Of a stretch of DNA of 64,000 bases, positions 52,249 through 64,000 are shown one piece after another. The DNA is from Haloferula helveola (lineage in GTDB: Bacteria; Verrucomicrobiota; Verrucomicrobiia; Verrucomicrobiales; Akkermansiaceae): positions 496,001-560,000 of the forward strand of contig NZ_AP024702.1 in the NCBI RefSeq assembly GCF_037076345.1, written 5' to 3'. The position numbers and the translations under genes are program-made. The notes below the pieces were generated by a model, which made no database searches, had not been told where the DNA came from, and saw only the letters and a program-made list of their open reading frames with translations. Every line of letters begins with the position of its first letter. Position 1 is the stretch's first letter.

Positions 52249-53709
52249 ATGAACTCCATTTTCGACTACAACTCCGCGATCAACCGCCGCCAGTTCTTCC
52301 GCAAGAACGGCACCGGCCTCGGCGTCGCCGCGCTCTCGTCACTGATGGCCCGCAGCGGTCTCGGCAGCTCCTCGCCGATGCCCGACCTCTCGTCGGTCCA
52401 GCACTTCGCGCCCAAGGCAAAGCGGGCGATCTACATCTCGCTCATCGGCGCGCCGTCGCAGATCGACCTCTTCGACTACAAGCCCGAGCTCAAGAAGCGC
52501 TTCAAGGAAGACCTCAAGGACTACCTCGCGAAGCAGGGCGAGCGGCTCACCGGCATGACCTCCGGCCAGGCCGCGTTCCCGCTGGCACCCTCGATCTTCA
52601 AGTTCGCGCAGCACGGTCAGTCCGGCGCGTGGATTTCCGAGCTGCTGCCATGGACCGCGAAGATGGCTGACGACCTCTGCATCGTGAAGTCGATGCACAC
52701 CGAGGCGATCAACCACGAGCCCGCGAACCAATTGGTCTACACCGGCTCGATGCAGTCCGGAAAGGCGTCCATCGGCTCATGGCTCTCCTACGGTCTCGGC
52801 AGTATGAACGAAGACCTGCCGACCTTCGTGGTGCTGCACGCGACCCACAGCTCCCCCTACGCCAATGTCCAGGCGATCTCCGCACGCCTGTGGGGATCCG
52901 GATACCTCCCCGGCAAGCACGCCGGTGTCGCCTTCCGCTCGAAGGGAGACCCGGTGCTCTACCTCAAGGACAACCCGGGCATCTCCCGCGAACTGCGCCG
53001 CTCGATGCTCGACGGCCTGAACGCGATGAACCAGCGGTCGTACGAGGCCGTCGGCGACCCGTCCATCCAGACGCGCATCCAGCAGTACGAGATGGCCTTC
53101 CGCATGCAGGCCAGCGTGCCGGAGCTCGCCGACATGTCGGGCGAACCGGAGCACATCCACCAGCTCTACGGCGAGGACAGCAAGACGCGCGGCACGTTCG
53201 CCAATTCCGCACTCATGGCACGCAGGCTTATCGAACGCGGCACACGCTTCGTGCAGATCTTCCACCGCGGCTGGGACCAGCACGGCAACCTTCCGCGTGA
53301 CCTGACCTCGCAGTGCAAGGACGTCGACCAGGGCATCTACGGACTGGTGCAGGATCTCAAACAACGCGGCATGCTAGAGGACACCTTGGTCGTTTTTGGC
53401 GGCGAGTTTGGCCGCACCGTTTACTGCCAAGGCGGTCTGAGCGAAACCAACTACGGCCGCGATCACCATCCCCGTTGCTTCTCACTGTGGCTTGCGGGAG
53501 GCGGCATCAAGGGCGGCCAGGTCTACGGCGAAACCGACGACATGAGCTACAACATCGTCGAGAATCCCGTCCACATCCGCGACCTGCACGCGACCATCCT
53601 GGACCGCCTCGGACTCGACCACAACCGGTTGAGCTACAAGTTCCAAGGCCTCGACCAACGCCTCACCGGTGTGGTCCCGGCAAAGGTCGTGAAGGACATC
53701 TGCGCATGA
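52249..53709 (+). CDS. DUF1501 protein (Tat-exported sulfatase-like)
   Basis: A 486-aa protein from the ATG at 52249. The N terminus carries a twin-arginine Tat-type motif ([14 protein letters not shown]) and a hydrophobic stretch. The DUF1501 core has the pattern [50 protein letters not shown] and [10 protein letters not shown], related to the alkaline phosphatase/sulfatase superfamily by its metal-binding aspartates and histidines. It nearly always accompanies PSD1 proteins. Its stop overlaps the second PSD1 start (ATGA at 53706-53709). It is exported folded and is a plausible partner for the heme protein encoded before it. The substrate is unknown. Confidence 0.92.
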   Translation: MNSIFDYNSAINRRQFFRKNGTGLGVAALSSLMARSGLGSSSPMPDLSSVQHFAPKAKRAIYISLIGAPSQIDLFDYKPELKKRFKEDLKDYLAKQGERLTGMTSGQAAFPLAPSIFKFAQHGQSGAWISELLPWTAKMADDLCIVKSMHTEAINHEPANQLVYTGSMQSGKASIGSWLSYGLGSMNEDLPTFVVLHATHSSPYANVQAISARLWGSGYLPGKHAGVAFRSKGDPVLYLKDNPGISRELRRSMLDGLNAMNQRSYEAVGDPSIQTRIQQYEMAFRMQASVPELADMSGEPEHIHQLYGEDSKTRGTFANSALMARRLIERGTRFVQIFHRGWDQHGNLPRDLTSQCKDVDQGIYGLVQDLKQRGMLEDTLVVFGGEFGRTVYCQGGLSETNYGRDHHPRCFSLWLAGGGIKGGQVYGETDDMSYNIVENPVHIRDLHATILDRLGLDHNRLSYKFQGLDQRLTGVVPAKVVKDICA

Positions 53710-56700
53710 CCTTCCGACTCCGTTCCATCCTCCTTCCTCTCGCGGCTCTTCCGACATTCGTCGGCGGCGCGCCGCTCGGATTCAATCAGGACATCCGTCC
53801 GATCCTGTCCGAGAAGTGCATCGCCTGCCACGGGCCGGACGAGAAAAAGCGGGAGTCGGATCTGCGCCTCGACACGCCCGAGGGTGCCTACGCCGCACTC
53901 AAGGAAGGCGACGGATACGCGATCGTTCCGGGCAAGCCTGAGGACTCCGCGGTGATCAAACGAATCCTTTCCAAGGATCATGACATCGTCATGCCTCCAC
54001 CCCACTTCCACAAGGAAGTGACGGAGGAAGAACTCGCGATCCTCAAGCAATGGATCCGCGAAGGAGCCGAATACGAGGCCCATTGGTCCTACACGCCGCT
54101 CGAACGGCCCGGAGTCCCCAAGCCGGAGCGGCACGCGGACCGGGTCGCCAATCCGATCGACGCCTTCGTTCTGAAGAAACTGGAAGCGGCCGGCATCGAG
54201 CCATCACCCCTGGCCACGGAAGAGGAACTTTCCCGGCGTCTCCACCTCGATCTGATCGGGCTACCTCCGTCACCCGGAAATCCGATCGAGCCCGACCAGG
54301 TGATCGACGCCTGTCTGTCGAATCCCGCGTATGGCGAGCGCATGGCGGTGCCGTGGCTCGACGTCGCCCGCTTCGCCGACACCGTCGGCTACCACGGTGA
54401 CCAGAACCAACGGATCTTTCCCTACCGCGACTACGTCATCCGTAGTTTCAACTCGAACAAGCCGTTCGACGAGTTCGTCATCGAACAACTTGCCGGCGAT
54501 CTTCTTCCCGACGCGACCGACGAACAGCACATCGCCAGCGGCTTCAACCGCTTGAATCTCGTCACGCGCGAGGGCGGTGCCCAATCGAAGGAGTATTTCA
54601 AGAAGTATGCCGCCGACCGGGTCCGGGCGGTCGGCGCCGCCTTTCTCGGACAGACAACCGGTTGTGCCGAGTGCCACGACCACAAGTACGATCCGATCAG
54701 CCAGAAGGACTTCTACTCGCTCGCGGCGTTCTTCGACGACGTCCAACAATGGGGTGTCTACAACGGCTATGTCGGCGGCACGAAATACAACGGCAACAAC
54801 GACGCCTACACGCCGGAACGCATCGTCCGTTCGGAGTCATTGTTGAACCAACTCTCCGGTTTGCAGACAGCCGCGGTGGAGATTCTCGCGGCCCACGCCG
54901 TGGAGGATCCGGATCGCGATCGCAAACTTTCCGAACTCCGCGATTTCGCCGCCCGGAATCCGGATGGCTGGCAGGTACTGGCACCCGGCGATGCGCGCAC
55001 CAGCGGAAAGACCGGCGCCGAACTTATTGCGGACGATTCCACCGTCCGGTTCATTGGCCCGGCCGATCCCAAAGAACGGACAGAGGTCGATTTCCCGCTC
55101 GGAGCGGGATCGATCGGCAGCATCCGATTGGAGGCGCTTCCCGATCCGGCCAATGGCGGCGCCGTCGGCCGTGACAAGGGTGGACATTTCACCCTGAAGC
55201 CCCAGCTGCAGCTCATCCGTCCCGGAGAGAAGCCACTCGACCTCAAGATCCGCTGGGCACAGGCGGACCTCGATCGGGAGCACGGCTTTGCCGGTGGGCT
55301 CGAACACGGTGACCGCAACCGCAACGACCTCGACCCCAAGGCGGGATGGCAATCCGCGCCGAAACCCGGCTACGAGGGACCGGACTCGCTCACCCAACGT
55401 ACCCAAACCGCGGTCTTCTGCCTCGACCAACCTTTGGCAGCCGAATCCGGCGCCACCCTCCGGGTCATTCTCGGGAGCAACACCGCCCGTCTGATCCGTG
55501 TTTCGCAGTCACCCGTGCTCGACCCGTCACCCGGCATGGACGCGTTCACGGCCCCTTTCCTGCATTCCCTCGAATCCGACGATCAGGGAAGCAATGCTGC
55601 CTACCATCTGTGCTTCACTCCGACGACCAAGCTGCCCACCGAATCCCAGCAGTTACTCGACCGGATCCGCGACTGCCGCTCGGGCTGGACGCGCACACTG
55701 GTCACGGTGTCGATCGAAAAGCCCGAGTTCCCGACCCGCGTCCTGCCCCGCGGCGACTGGCAGAACGACTCGGGCGAACTCGTGGACCCCGCGGTCTTTT
55801 CCTTCCTGCCATCCGAGTCGGTTCCAACTGACCGGAAACTCAATCGGCTCGACCTCGCCCGTTGGGTTGTTGCCGATGAGAACCCGCTGACCGCCCGGCA
55901 CTTCGTCAACCGTCTTTGGAAACAGTTCTTCGGCCGAGGGCTTTCCAACATCCTCGATGACCTCGGCGGACAAGGCGAACCGCCATCCCATCCGGAGCTG
56001 CTCGACTGGCTCGCGGTCGAGTTCCGCGAGTCGGGGTGGGACGTGCAGCACATCGTGAGGCTGATCGTCGGGTCGAACACCTACCGCCAGGCAGCGGCCC
56101 AGCGGGAAGACCTCGCCGAGGTCGATCCTTACAACCGACTGTTCGCCCAGCAGACCGGCCGGCGTCTCGATGCCGAGTTTATCCGCGACCAGGCACTGGC
56201 AGCGGCGGGACTGCTGGAGCGAGATCACATCGGTGGACCGTCGGTCCGGATCTACCAACCGGAGAACTACTACTCGAATCTGAACTTCCCGGTCCGCAAC
56301 TACACCGCCCACCTCGACTCCCGCCAGCACCGCCGCTCGGTCTACGCGCACTGGCAACGGACGTTCCTGCTTCCGACGCTTGCCAACTTCGACGCGCCGG
56401 CGCGCGACGAATGCGCCGCCGACCGCCTGCAGGCAAACATCCCGCAGCAGGCTCTGACTCTCTTGAACGACCCGGTCTACGTCGAGGCGGCCCGGGGACT
56501 GGCAACCCGCGTCCTGACCGAGCTTCCAGCCGGCGGTGTCGATGAGAGAATCGACCGGATGTTCCGACTGCTACTCGCGAGATCCCCCGACGAGACCGAA
56601 AAGGAACGCCTCACCTCCTTCTTCGAAACCCAACTCACCCAGTTCAAGGACGGCACTGACGACGGGAACCTCTATCTTTCGATCGGAATCACCGATGCAC

Positions 56701-56789
56701 CGGCGGCCCTGGACCGCGACGAGCTCGCCGCATGGAGCCAGACCGCCCGTCTGCTCCTCAATCTCCACGAAACCATCACCCGCTACTGA
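53706..56789 (+). CDS. Second PSD1-type cytochrome c, DUF1549 and DUF1553 protein
   Basis: A 1027-aa secreted paralogue of the first. The signal peptide ([19 protein letters not shown]) is followed by heme motif CIACH at 38-42. DUF1549 comes next ([31 protein letters not shown]), with a second CxxCH in [14 protein letters not shown] different beta-rich insertion occupies roughly residues 400-670, rich in GRD and LKIRW segments. DUF1553 closes the protein ([36 protein letters not shown]). The insertion does not resemble the LamG-like domain of the first copy, so the two probably handle different ligands. Its start overlaps the preceding DUF1501 stop. Confidence 0.92.
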   Translation: MTFRLRSILLPLAALPTFVGGAPLGFNQDIRPILSEKCIACHGPDEKKRESDLRLDTPEGAYAALKEGDGYAIVPGKPEDSAVIKRILSKDHDIVMPPPHFHKEVTEEELAILKQWIREGAEYEAHWSYTPLERPGVPKPERHADRVANPIDAFVLKKLEAAGIEPSPLATEEELSRRLHLDLIGLPPSPGNPIEPDQVIDACLSNPAYGERMAVPWLDVARFADTVGYHGDQNQRIFPYRDYVIRSFNSNKPFDEFVIEQLAGDLLPDATDEQHIASGFNRLNLVTREGGAQSKEYFKKYAADRVRAVGAAFLGQTTGCAECHDHKYDPISQKDFYSLAAFFDDVQQWGVYNGYVGGTKYNGNNDAYTPERIVRSESLLNQLSGLQTAAVEILAAHAVEDPDRDRKLSELRDFAARNPDGWQVLAPGDARTSGKTGAELIADDSTVRFIGPADPKERTEVDFPLGAGSIGSIRLEALPDPANGGAVGRDKGGHFTLKPQLQLIRPGEKPLDLKIRWAQADLDREHGFAGGLEHGDRNRNDLDPKAGWQSAPKPGYEGPDSLTQRTQTAVFCLDQPLAAESGATLRVILGSNTARLIRVSQSPVLDPSPGMDAFTAPFLHSLESDDQGSNAAYHLCFTPTTKLPTESQQLLDRIRDCRSGWTRTLVTVSIEKPEFPTRVLPRGDWQNDSGELVDPAVFSFLPSESVPTDRKLNRLDLARWVVADENPLTARHFVNRLWKQFFGRGLSNILDDLGGQGEPPSHPELLDWLAVEFRESGWDVQHIVRLIVGSNTYRQAAAQREDLAEVDPYNRLFAQQTGRRLDAEFIRDQALAAAGLLERDHIGGPSVRIYQPENYYSNLNFPVRNYTAHLDSRQHRRSVYAHWQRTFLLPTLANFDAPARDECAADRLQANIPQQALTLLNDPVYVEAARGLATRVLTELPAGGVDERIDRMFRLLLARSPDETEKERLTSFFETQLTQFKDGTDDGNLYLSIGITDAPAALDRDELAAWSQTARLLLNLHETITRY

Positions 56790-56796
56790 TCCGACC

Positions 56797-60490
<3,694 letters not shown>

Positions 60491-60535
60491 GCCTCGTCGG
60501 TTGGATCACTTGACACAACACATTCTCTCATTTGA

Positions 60536-60563
60536 TTGACATCGGATGATCTGCGGCTAAGTT
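60536..60563 (+). promoter_or_regulatory. Candidate promoter for the toxin-antitoxin pair
   Basis: TTGACA (60536-60541) is followed after 16 bases by TAAGTT (60558-60563), seven bases from the antitoxin ATG. The -10 is a weak match. If correct, the 5' leader would be almost absent. A second TTGACA lies 26 bases upstream (60510-60515), so the true promoter may be the other. Confidence 0.4.
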
Positions 60564-60569
60564 GATCCC

Positions 60570-61022
60570 ATGAAATATGGTGATCCACCGGTCGTTCGCA
60601 GCCTGCTGCCCAAGCAAGACGAGGTGGGCACCTCCTCTCTTAGGGAAGGCCCCGCGGACTTGACGCCGATGGTTCTTCGGATCCGGGAAGGCCTGCCATT
60701 TGGTGAGTTTCATGCACTTCGCGCACTTCTGGCGATCCCTGAGGAAGAACTCGGCAGACTACTGGGGATCTCCCCCGCCACCCTGAACCGCCGAAAAAAG
60801 AGTCGGCATCTCGGCACCCCGGAGAGCGAGCGGGTGGTTCGTTTCGCCCGCCTGTTCGGCATCGCCATGGATGTTCTCGGCACCGAAGAAGCGGCCCGCG
60901 GGTGGCTGAAGACGGCGAACCCCGGCACCGCCGGCGAGTGTCCGCTCTCCTATGCCGACACCGAGTTCGGCGCCCGGGAGGTGGAGAATCTTCTCGGCAG
61001 GCTGGATCATGGCGTCTTCTGA
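60570..61022 (+). CDS. Xre/MbcA/ParS-type antitoxin
   Basis: A 150-aa protein with an N-terminal Xre-like HTH region (FHALRALLAIPEEELGRLLG, SPATLNRRKKSRHL) and a C-terminal DUF2384/MbcA-type toxin-binding domain (ERVVRFARLFGIAMDVLGTE, ARGWLKTANPG). It ends in AREVENLLGRLDHGVF. It is the antitoxin of the RES-type pair. It probably represses its own promoter and binds the toxin. The stop lies 14 bases inside the toxin gene. The gap after thiC carries a promoter-like sequence. Confidence 0.9.
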   Translation: MKYGDPPVVRSLLPKQDEVGTSSLREGPADLTPMVLRIREGLPFGEFHALRALLAIPEEELGRLLGISPATLNRRKKSRHLGTPESERVVRFARLFGIAMDVLGTEEAARGWLKTANPGTAGECPLSYADTEFGAREVENLLGRLDHGVF

Positions 61023-61455
61023 AAAGCGAATCACCGCCTATCGGATCGTGGCCCCCCGATGGGTGGACACCGCCTTTTCCGGTGACGGCGCCCAGAAGTT
61101 CGGCGGCCGGTGGAATTCGCCTGGCCGACGCGTCGTCTATCTGGCCAACAGCAGGGCTCTGGCGGCGCTCGAAACCCTCGTGCATCTGACCACCCCCGGC
61201 AGCCGTGCGAAGGCATTCGTGATCATCCCGACTTCGATACCGATAACCGGAGTGATTTCTGCGGAAATCACAACCGAACCGCGGGCCACTGGCGATCCTT
61301 GGATCACCAACCGGCGCTCGCTCGCCCTCCGCGTTCCCTCGGCAATCGTTCCAGGGGAGTTCAACTTCCTGCTCAACCCTTCCCACCCGGATTTTTCGAA
61401 AATCGAGGCGGGAGACCCGCAACCATTCGGATTCGACGACCGGCTTTGGCCCTGA
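61009..61455 (+). CDS. RES-domain toxin
   Basis: A 148-aa protein with the RES (ADP-ribosyltransferase-fold) toxin core: AYRIVAPRW, the arginine motif in GRWNSPGRRVVYLANSRALA, and the glutamate in LETLVHL. RES toxins either degrade cellular NAD or ADP-ribosylate a target when unrestrained. The ATG at 61009 (MASSEKRITAYRIV) overlaps the antitoxin gene by 14 bases, as usual for TA pairs. The conserved R, E and S residues are present, so it is predicted to be active. Confidence 0.9.
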   Translation: MASSEKRITAYRIVAPRWVDTAFSGDGAQKFGGRWNSPGRRVVYLANSRALAALETLVHLTTPGSRAKAFVIIPTSIPITGVISAEITTEPRATGDPWITNRRSLALRVPSAIVPGEFNFLLNPSHPDFSKIEAGDPQPFGFDDRLWP

Positions 61456-61633
61456 AGTCGCGACGGAACCTTGAGGACGGTCGCGACCCGATCCGCAACT
61501 TTGCGATTCGATGATGCGTACAAAAGCAACAGTCCTCGGGTTTTGGCAAAATGTGCACCGGTTTGACCTCGCCATCGTTCCGGGGGGTGTGGGAGTGTCG
61601 CGGTAAATCCCCAACCCCCTGCCCTCACTGGAC

Positions 61634-64000
61634 ATGCTCCGCCCCATTCTTGCCCTCACGGGTGCCTCCCTGCTGGCTTCGACCTCTTCCGCCCAAACCA
61701 CCGCCAACTGGACCGGCAGCGCCGACCAGCAATGGCACAACTTCGTCAATTGGGACATCCTCACGGTTCCGAACAACGGTCCCGGCACCTATAACGCGTT
61801 CCTGGGCGGCGGTGCCGGTCTGGTGTTCGTCAATGCGAACACCACCATTGAGGACCTGACGACTCAAGTGGGCGCCGATCTCTCGATCAGCGACGGCTTC
61901 ACGTTCACGATTCGGGATGTCGGCGACAACAACGGCGTCATCACTCTCGGAGGAAACATCAACATCTCCCGCTTCGCGTTCAACGACTCGTCCGGCGATC
62001 TCACGGTGCAACTCTCCGGCAACGGCACCATCAAACTAGACCACCCGAACGACCGCGTCGGCGGCGGCACGAACCACACGTTGGTGCATAGTGGCGGACA
62101 CACGATCGAAGGCCACGGCTCGGTAGGAGAAAACGCGCTGAATTTCGAGAACTCCGGTTTCCTGATCGCCGACTCCCCCGGGAATCCCCTGATCCTCGAT
62201 CCCTTCTCTTTCTTCAACAACGCAGGCTTCCTCTGGGCGTCCGGCGGCATCCTCCAGCTTCAGCCGGGCACCTACAGCAACACTGGCTTCGGAGAACTCA
62301 GGGTGGCCGATGCCTCGGAGATTCTGGTGAACGGAATCACCCTCAATGACGGAGCGATCGAGGTCCTTCAGACCAACGGCATCGCCAGTGACAACAAACT
62401 CACCATCAACGCCACCTCGACTTTCCGAAACATCCGCAACGAGGCGGCACTGACGGTTAACGATGGACGCACGCTCACCCTCACAGGAAGCGGCTTCACC
62501 AACAACGGGCCGGTCGTGCTCGCATCCAACGTCAACCTGACCCGCCTGAGTTTCACAGGCTCTCCCACGTCGGAGATCAAGCTGGACGGCAACGGCACGA
62601 TCTTCCTCGATCACGCCCTCGACGAGGTCGGCGGATCCACCAACCACACGCTCACCCTCGACTCGCCTCACGATATCGTCGGCGGCGGAAGAATCGGGGC
62701 GAACGCCCTCAACGTCGTCAACCGAAGTACCGTTTCGGCAACCAACGGATCGGTCCCGTTGGTCATCGATCCGTTTTCCACGTGGCATAACGACGGCGGG
62801 GTCCTCTCGGCGTATGGCGGCGCGACCGCGCTGCTCAACCCGGGAAACTACACCTGCCTCAACGCGGGGCGGTTCCTGATCGGCGACGGCTCGACGCTTG
62901 AGCTGAACGGCATCACCGCCTTCGACCCGGTATTCGACGTCGACAACGCCGACCCGGACCCCCTCAACCACCTTGTCCGGGTCACGGCGACTTCCATCTT
63001 CAATTCGGGAACCTGCGATGCGGTGATCCGGGTCGACGACGGACGCACGCTGACCCTCCAGGAGGACATATTCACCCACAGCACGGAGATCCACTTGGAT
63101 GCCGTGACCAATTTCAGCACTCTCTCGATCAATGGCGGCGGTGACCTGACCATGGAGTTGGCGGGCACCGGCACTCTGTTTCTCGACGACCCGCTTGACC
63201 AGTTGACCGGCGGCACCAATCACACCCTGATCCACAACGCCAGCCATCGGATCGAGGGATTCGGAAGACTGGGTACGAACGCCCTGAACATCATCAACCG
63301 GGGGACGATCGAGAACGGAGTCGGCGGTCAAATGCTTGATATCGACCCGTTTGTCAGCTTCACCAACGACGGCGGCACCACAACCGCATCGAACGGAGCG
63401 ACGAACCGCTTCTTCTCGGGGAGCTATGCGGTCGCCAACGGTGGTCGTTTCATCATCGGTGACGGGTCGACCTACGATCTTCGCGGCGGAACGTGGACCG
63501 ACCTCACGTTCGAAGCGGACGACCTCGACGCGAACCCCGACAACCACATGCTTGATGTGAACGCATCAATGACCTTCGACCGGATCGTCAGCGATGTCAC
63601 CACAACGGTCGCGGATGGCCTGACACTGACCCTCGACGAGTCATTCACCAACAACCGCACTGTCCATCTTCAAGGTTTGACCAACAACAGCTCGCTCAAT
63701 TTCTCGGATCCGACGGACCTTTTCGTCGAACTGAACGGAACCGGAAGCATCATCCTCGATTCTCCAACGGACCGCGTGACCGGCCCCACCAATCACACTC
63801 TCGTCCAGGGACCGGACCATGAGATCCGCGGAGGCGGCCAGATCGGCACCAACGGCCTGAACATCGTCAACCGGGGATTGATCCTCGCGGAGTTGCCCGG
63901 AACAGACCTCCTGATCGATCCCTTTGTCACGTTCCTGAATGACGGCGGCAGCCTGCACGCGGGACCCTCCACTTCCGTCCGCCTTGGCGCAGGATCCTAT
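61634..64000 (+). CDS. Large secreted repeat protein, beta-solenoid-like (partial, 3' end outside)
   Basis: The frame is open from the ATG at 61634 to the right edge (789 codons, no stop). A signal peptide (MLRPILALTGASLLASTSSA) is followed by ANWTGSADQQWHNFVNWD, the opening used by many verrucomicrobial and planctomycetal autotransporter-like proteins. The rest is rich in N, G, T, L and D with short beta-strand motifs. Four tandem units of about 191 residues recur, each with the pattern LDxPxDxVxGGTNHTL, HxIxGxGxIGxNALNxxN and DPFxxFxNDGG. This suggests a long beta-helix at the cell surface or secreted. The C-terminal anchor (PEP-CTERM or similar) would be beyond the window. Function unknown. 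Confidence 0.85.
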   Translation, partial: MLRPILALTGASLLASTSSAQTTANWTGSADQQWHNFVNWDILTVPNNGPGTYNAFLGGGAGLVFVNANTTIEDLTTQVGADLSISDGFTFTIRDVGDNNGVITLGGNINISRFAFNDSSGDLTVQLSGNGTIKLDHPNDRVGGGTNHTLVHSGGHTIEGHGSVGENALNFENSGFLIADSPGNPLILDPFSFFNNAGFLWASGGILQLQPGTYSNTGFGELRVADASEILVNGITLNDGAIEVLQTNGIASDNKLTINATSTFRNIRNEAALTVNDGRTLTLTGSGFTNNGPVVLASNVNLTRLSFTGSPTSEIKLDGNGTIFLDHALDEVGGSTNHTLTLDSPHDIVGGGRIGANALNVVNRSTVSATNGSVPLVIDPFSTWHNDGGVLSAYGGATALLNPGNYTCLNAGRFLIGDGSTLELNGITAFDPVFDVDNADPDPLNHLVRVTATSIFNSGTCDAVIRVDDGRTLTLQEDIFTHSTEIHLDAVTNFSTLSINGGGDLTMELAGTGTLFLDDPLDQLTGGTNHTLIHNASHRIEGFGRLGTNALNIINRGTIENGVGGQMLDIDPFVSFTNDGGTTTASNGATNRFFSGSYAVANGGRFIIGDGSTYDLRGGTWTDLTFEADDLDANPDNHMLDVNASMTFDRIVSDVTTTVADGLTLTLDESFTNNRTVHLQGLTNNSSLNFSDPTDLFVELNGTGSIILDSPTDRVTGPTNHTLVQGPDHEIRGGGQIGTNGLNIVNRGLILAELPGTDLLIDPFVTFLNDGGSLHAGPSTSVRLGAGSY
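62036..64000 (+). repeat. Four coding repeats of about 573 bp
   Basis: The conserved LDxPxD segment starts at 62036, 62606, 63182 and 63755, giving spacings of 570, 576 and 573 bases (190, 192 and 191 residues). Each unit contains TNHTL, then a glycine-rich HxIxGxG segment, NALN, and DPF...NDGG motifs in the same order. Divergence between copies shows that the duplications are old. Confidence 0.85.

Noticed and set aside
61457-61487. Two GTCGCGAC copies after the RES toxin gene as a terminator hairpin
   Set aside because: The stem is 8 bp with a 15-base loop and no T-run. The self-palindromic repeats might be an operator instead, but nothing else supports it.
62036-63547. 503-codon minus-strand frame opposite the repeat protein
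   Set aside because: It is a mirror of the plus-strand repeats with valine/arginine/aspartate low complexity. The plus frame has a signal peptide and is open to the window end.

Overview
The window is high-GC chromosomal DNA, most likely from a member of the Verrucomicrobiota (Haloferula/Luteolibacter-like Verrucomicrobiales). This is inferred from gene content, not from a marker gene. The main evidence is two tandem pairs of a PSD1-type cytochrome c/DUF1549/DUF1553 protein with a DUF1501 protein. Supporting features are long secreted beta-repeat proteins, a zinc-ribbon/coiled-coil membrane protein, and peptide transporter permeases with large periplasmic insertions. Coding density is high and no gene-free stretch exceeds about 300 bases.

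Positions 1-9.8 kb look like the right part of an integrated genomic island ending at a tRNA-Ser(UGA) gene (minus strand, 9820-9907). It holds a single-polypeptide Type ISP restriction-modification enzyme (1660 aa), an unknown protein tightly coupled to it, an AlpA-like HTH protein, a DUF3987-type ATPase, a zinc-finger primase, a small HTH protein and a terminase-small-subunit-like protein. This is a satellite-like replication module carrying a defence cargo. The integrase and the distal attachment site must lie left of the window.

Positions 10-26 kb (all minus strand) are host-like. From the upstream end they hold two peptide ABC permeases, a lipoprotein solute-binding protein, the DppD- and DppF-like ATPases, hisC, a zinc-ribbon protein with about 480 residues of charged 8-residue helix repeats, mnmE, a Sir2 deacylase, and finally a secreted TPR protein. 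Most of the junctions overlap or abut. A divergent plus-strand operon (26.2-30 kb) has a second peptide-binding lipoprotein and OppB/OppC permeases but no ATPases, so it may share those of the minus-strand operon. radC follows, with its start codon inside a perfect 12-bp inverted repeat.

Positions 30.8-48.8 kb hold cell-envelope and metabolic genes: a large secreted metzincin-like metalloprotease, a coiled-coil/TPR secreted protein, nagB, a membrane glutamine-rich protein, and a small secreted protein closed by a strong terminator. A divergent MMPL exporter/LolA pair follows, then a zinc-finger membrane protein, a lipoprotein, a BlaI-type repressor with an M56 protease, a secreted redoxin beside a lone DsbD N-terminal-domain protein, an SLC13 symporter and a conserved protein of unknown function.

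Positions 49-58.2 kb are a four-gene operon of two PSD1/DUF1501 pairs. Downstream are a TPP riboswitch and thiC, a Xre-RES toxin-antitoxin pair, and the first 789 codons of a secreted protein built of about 191-residue repeats that runs off the right end.
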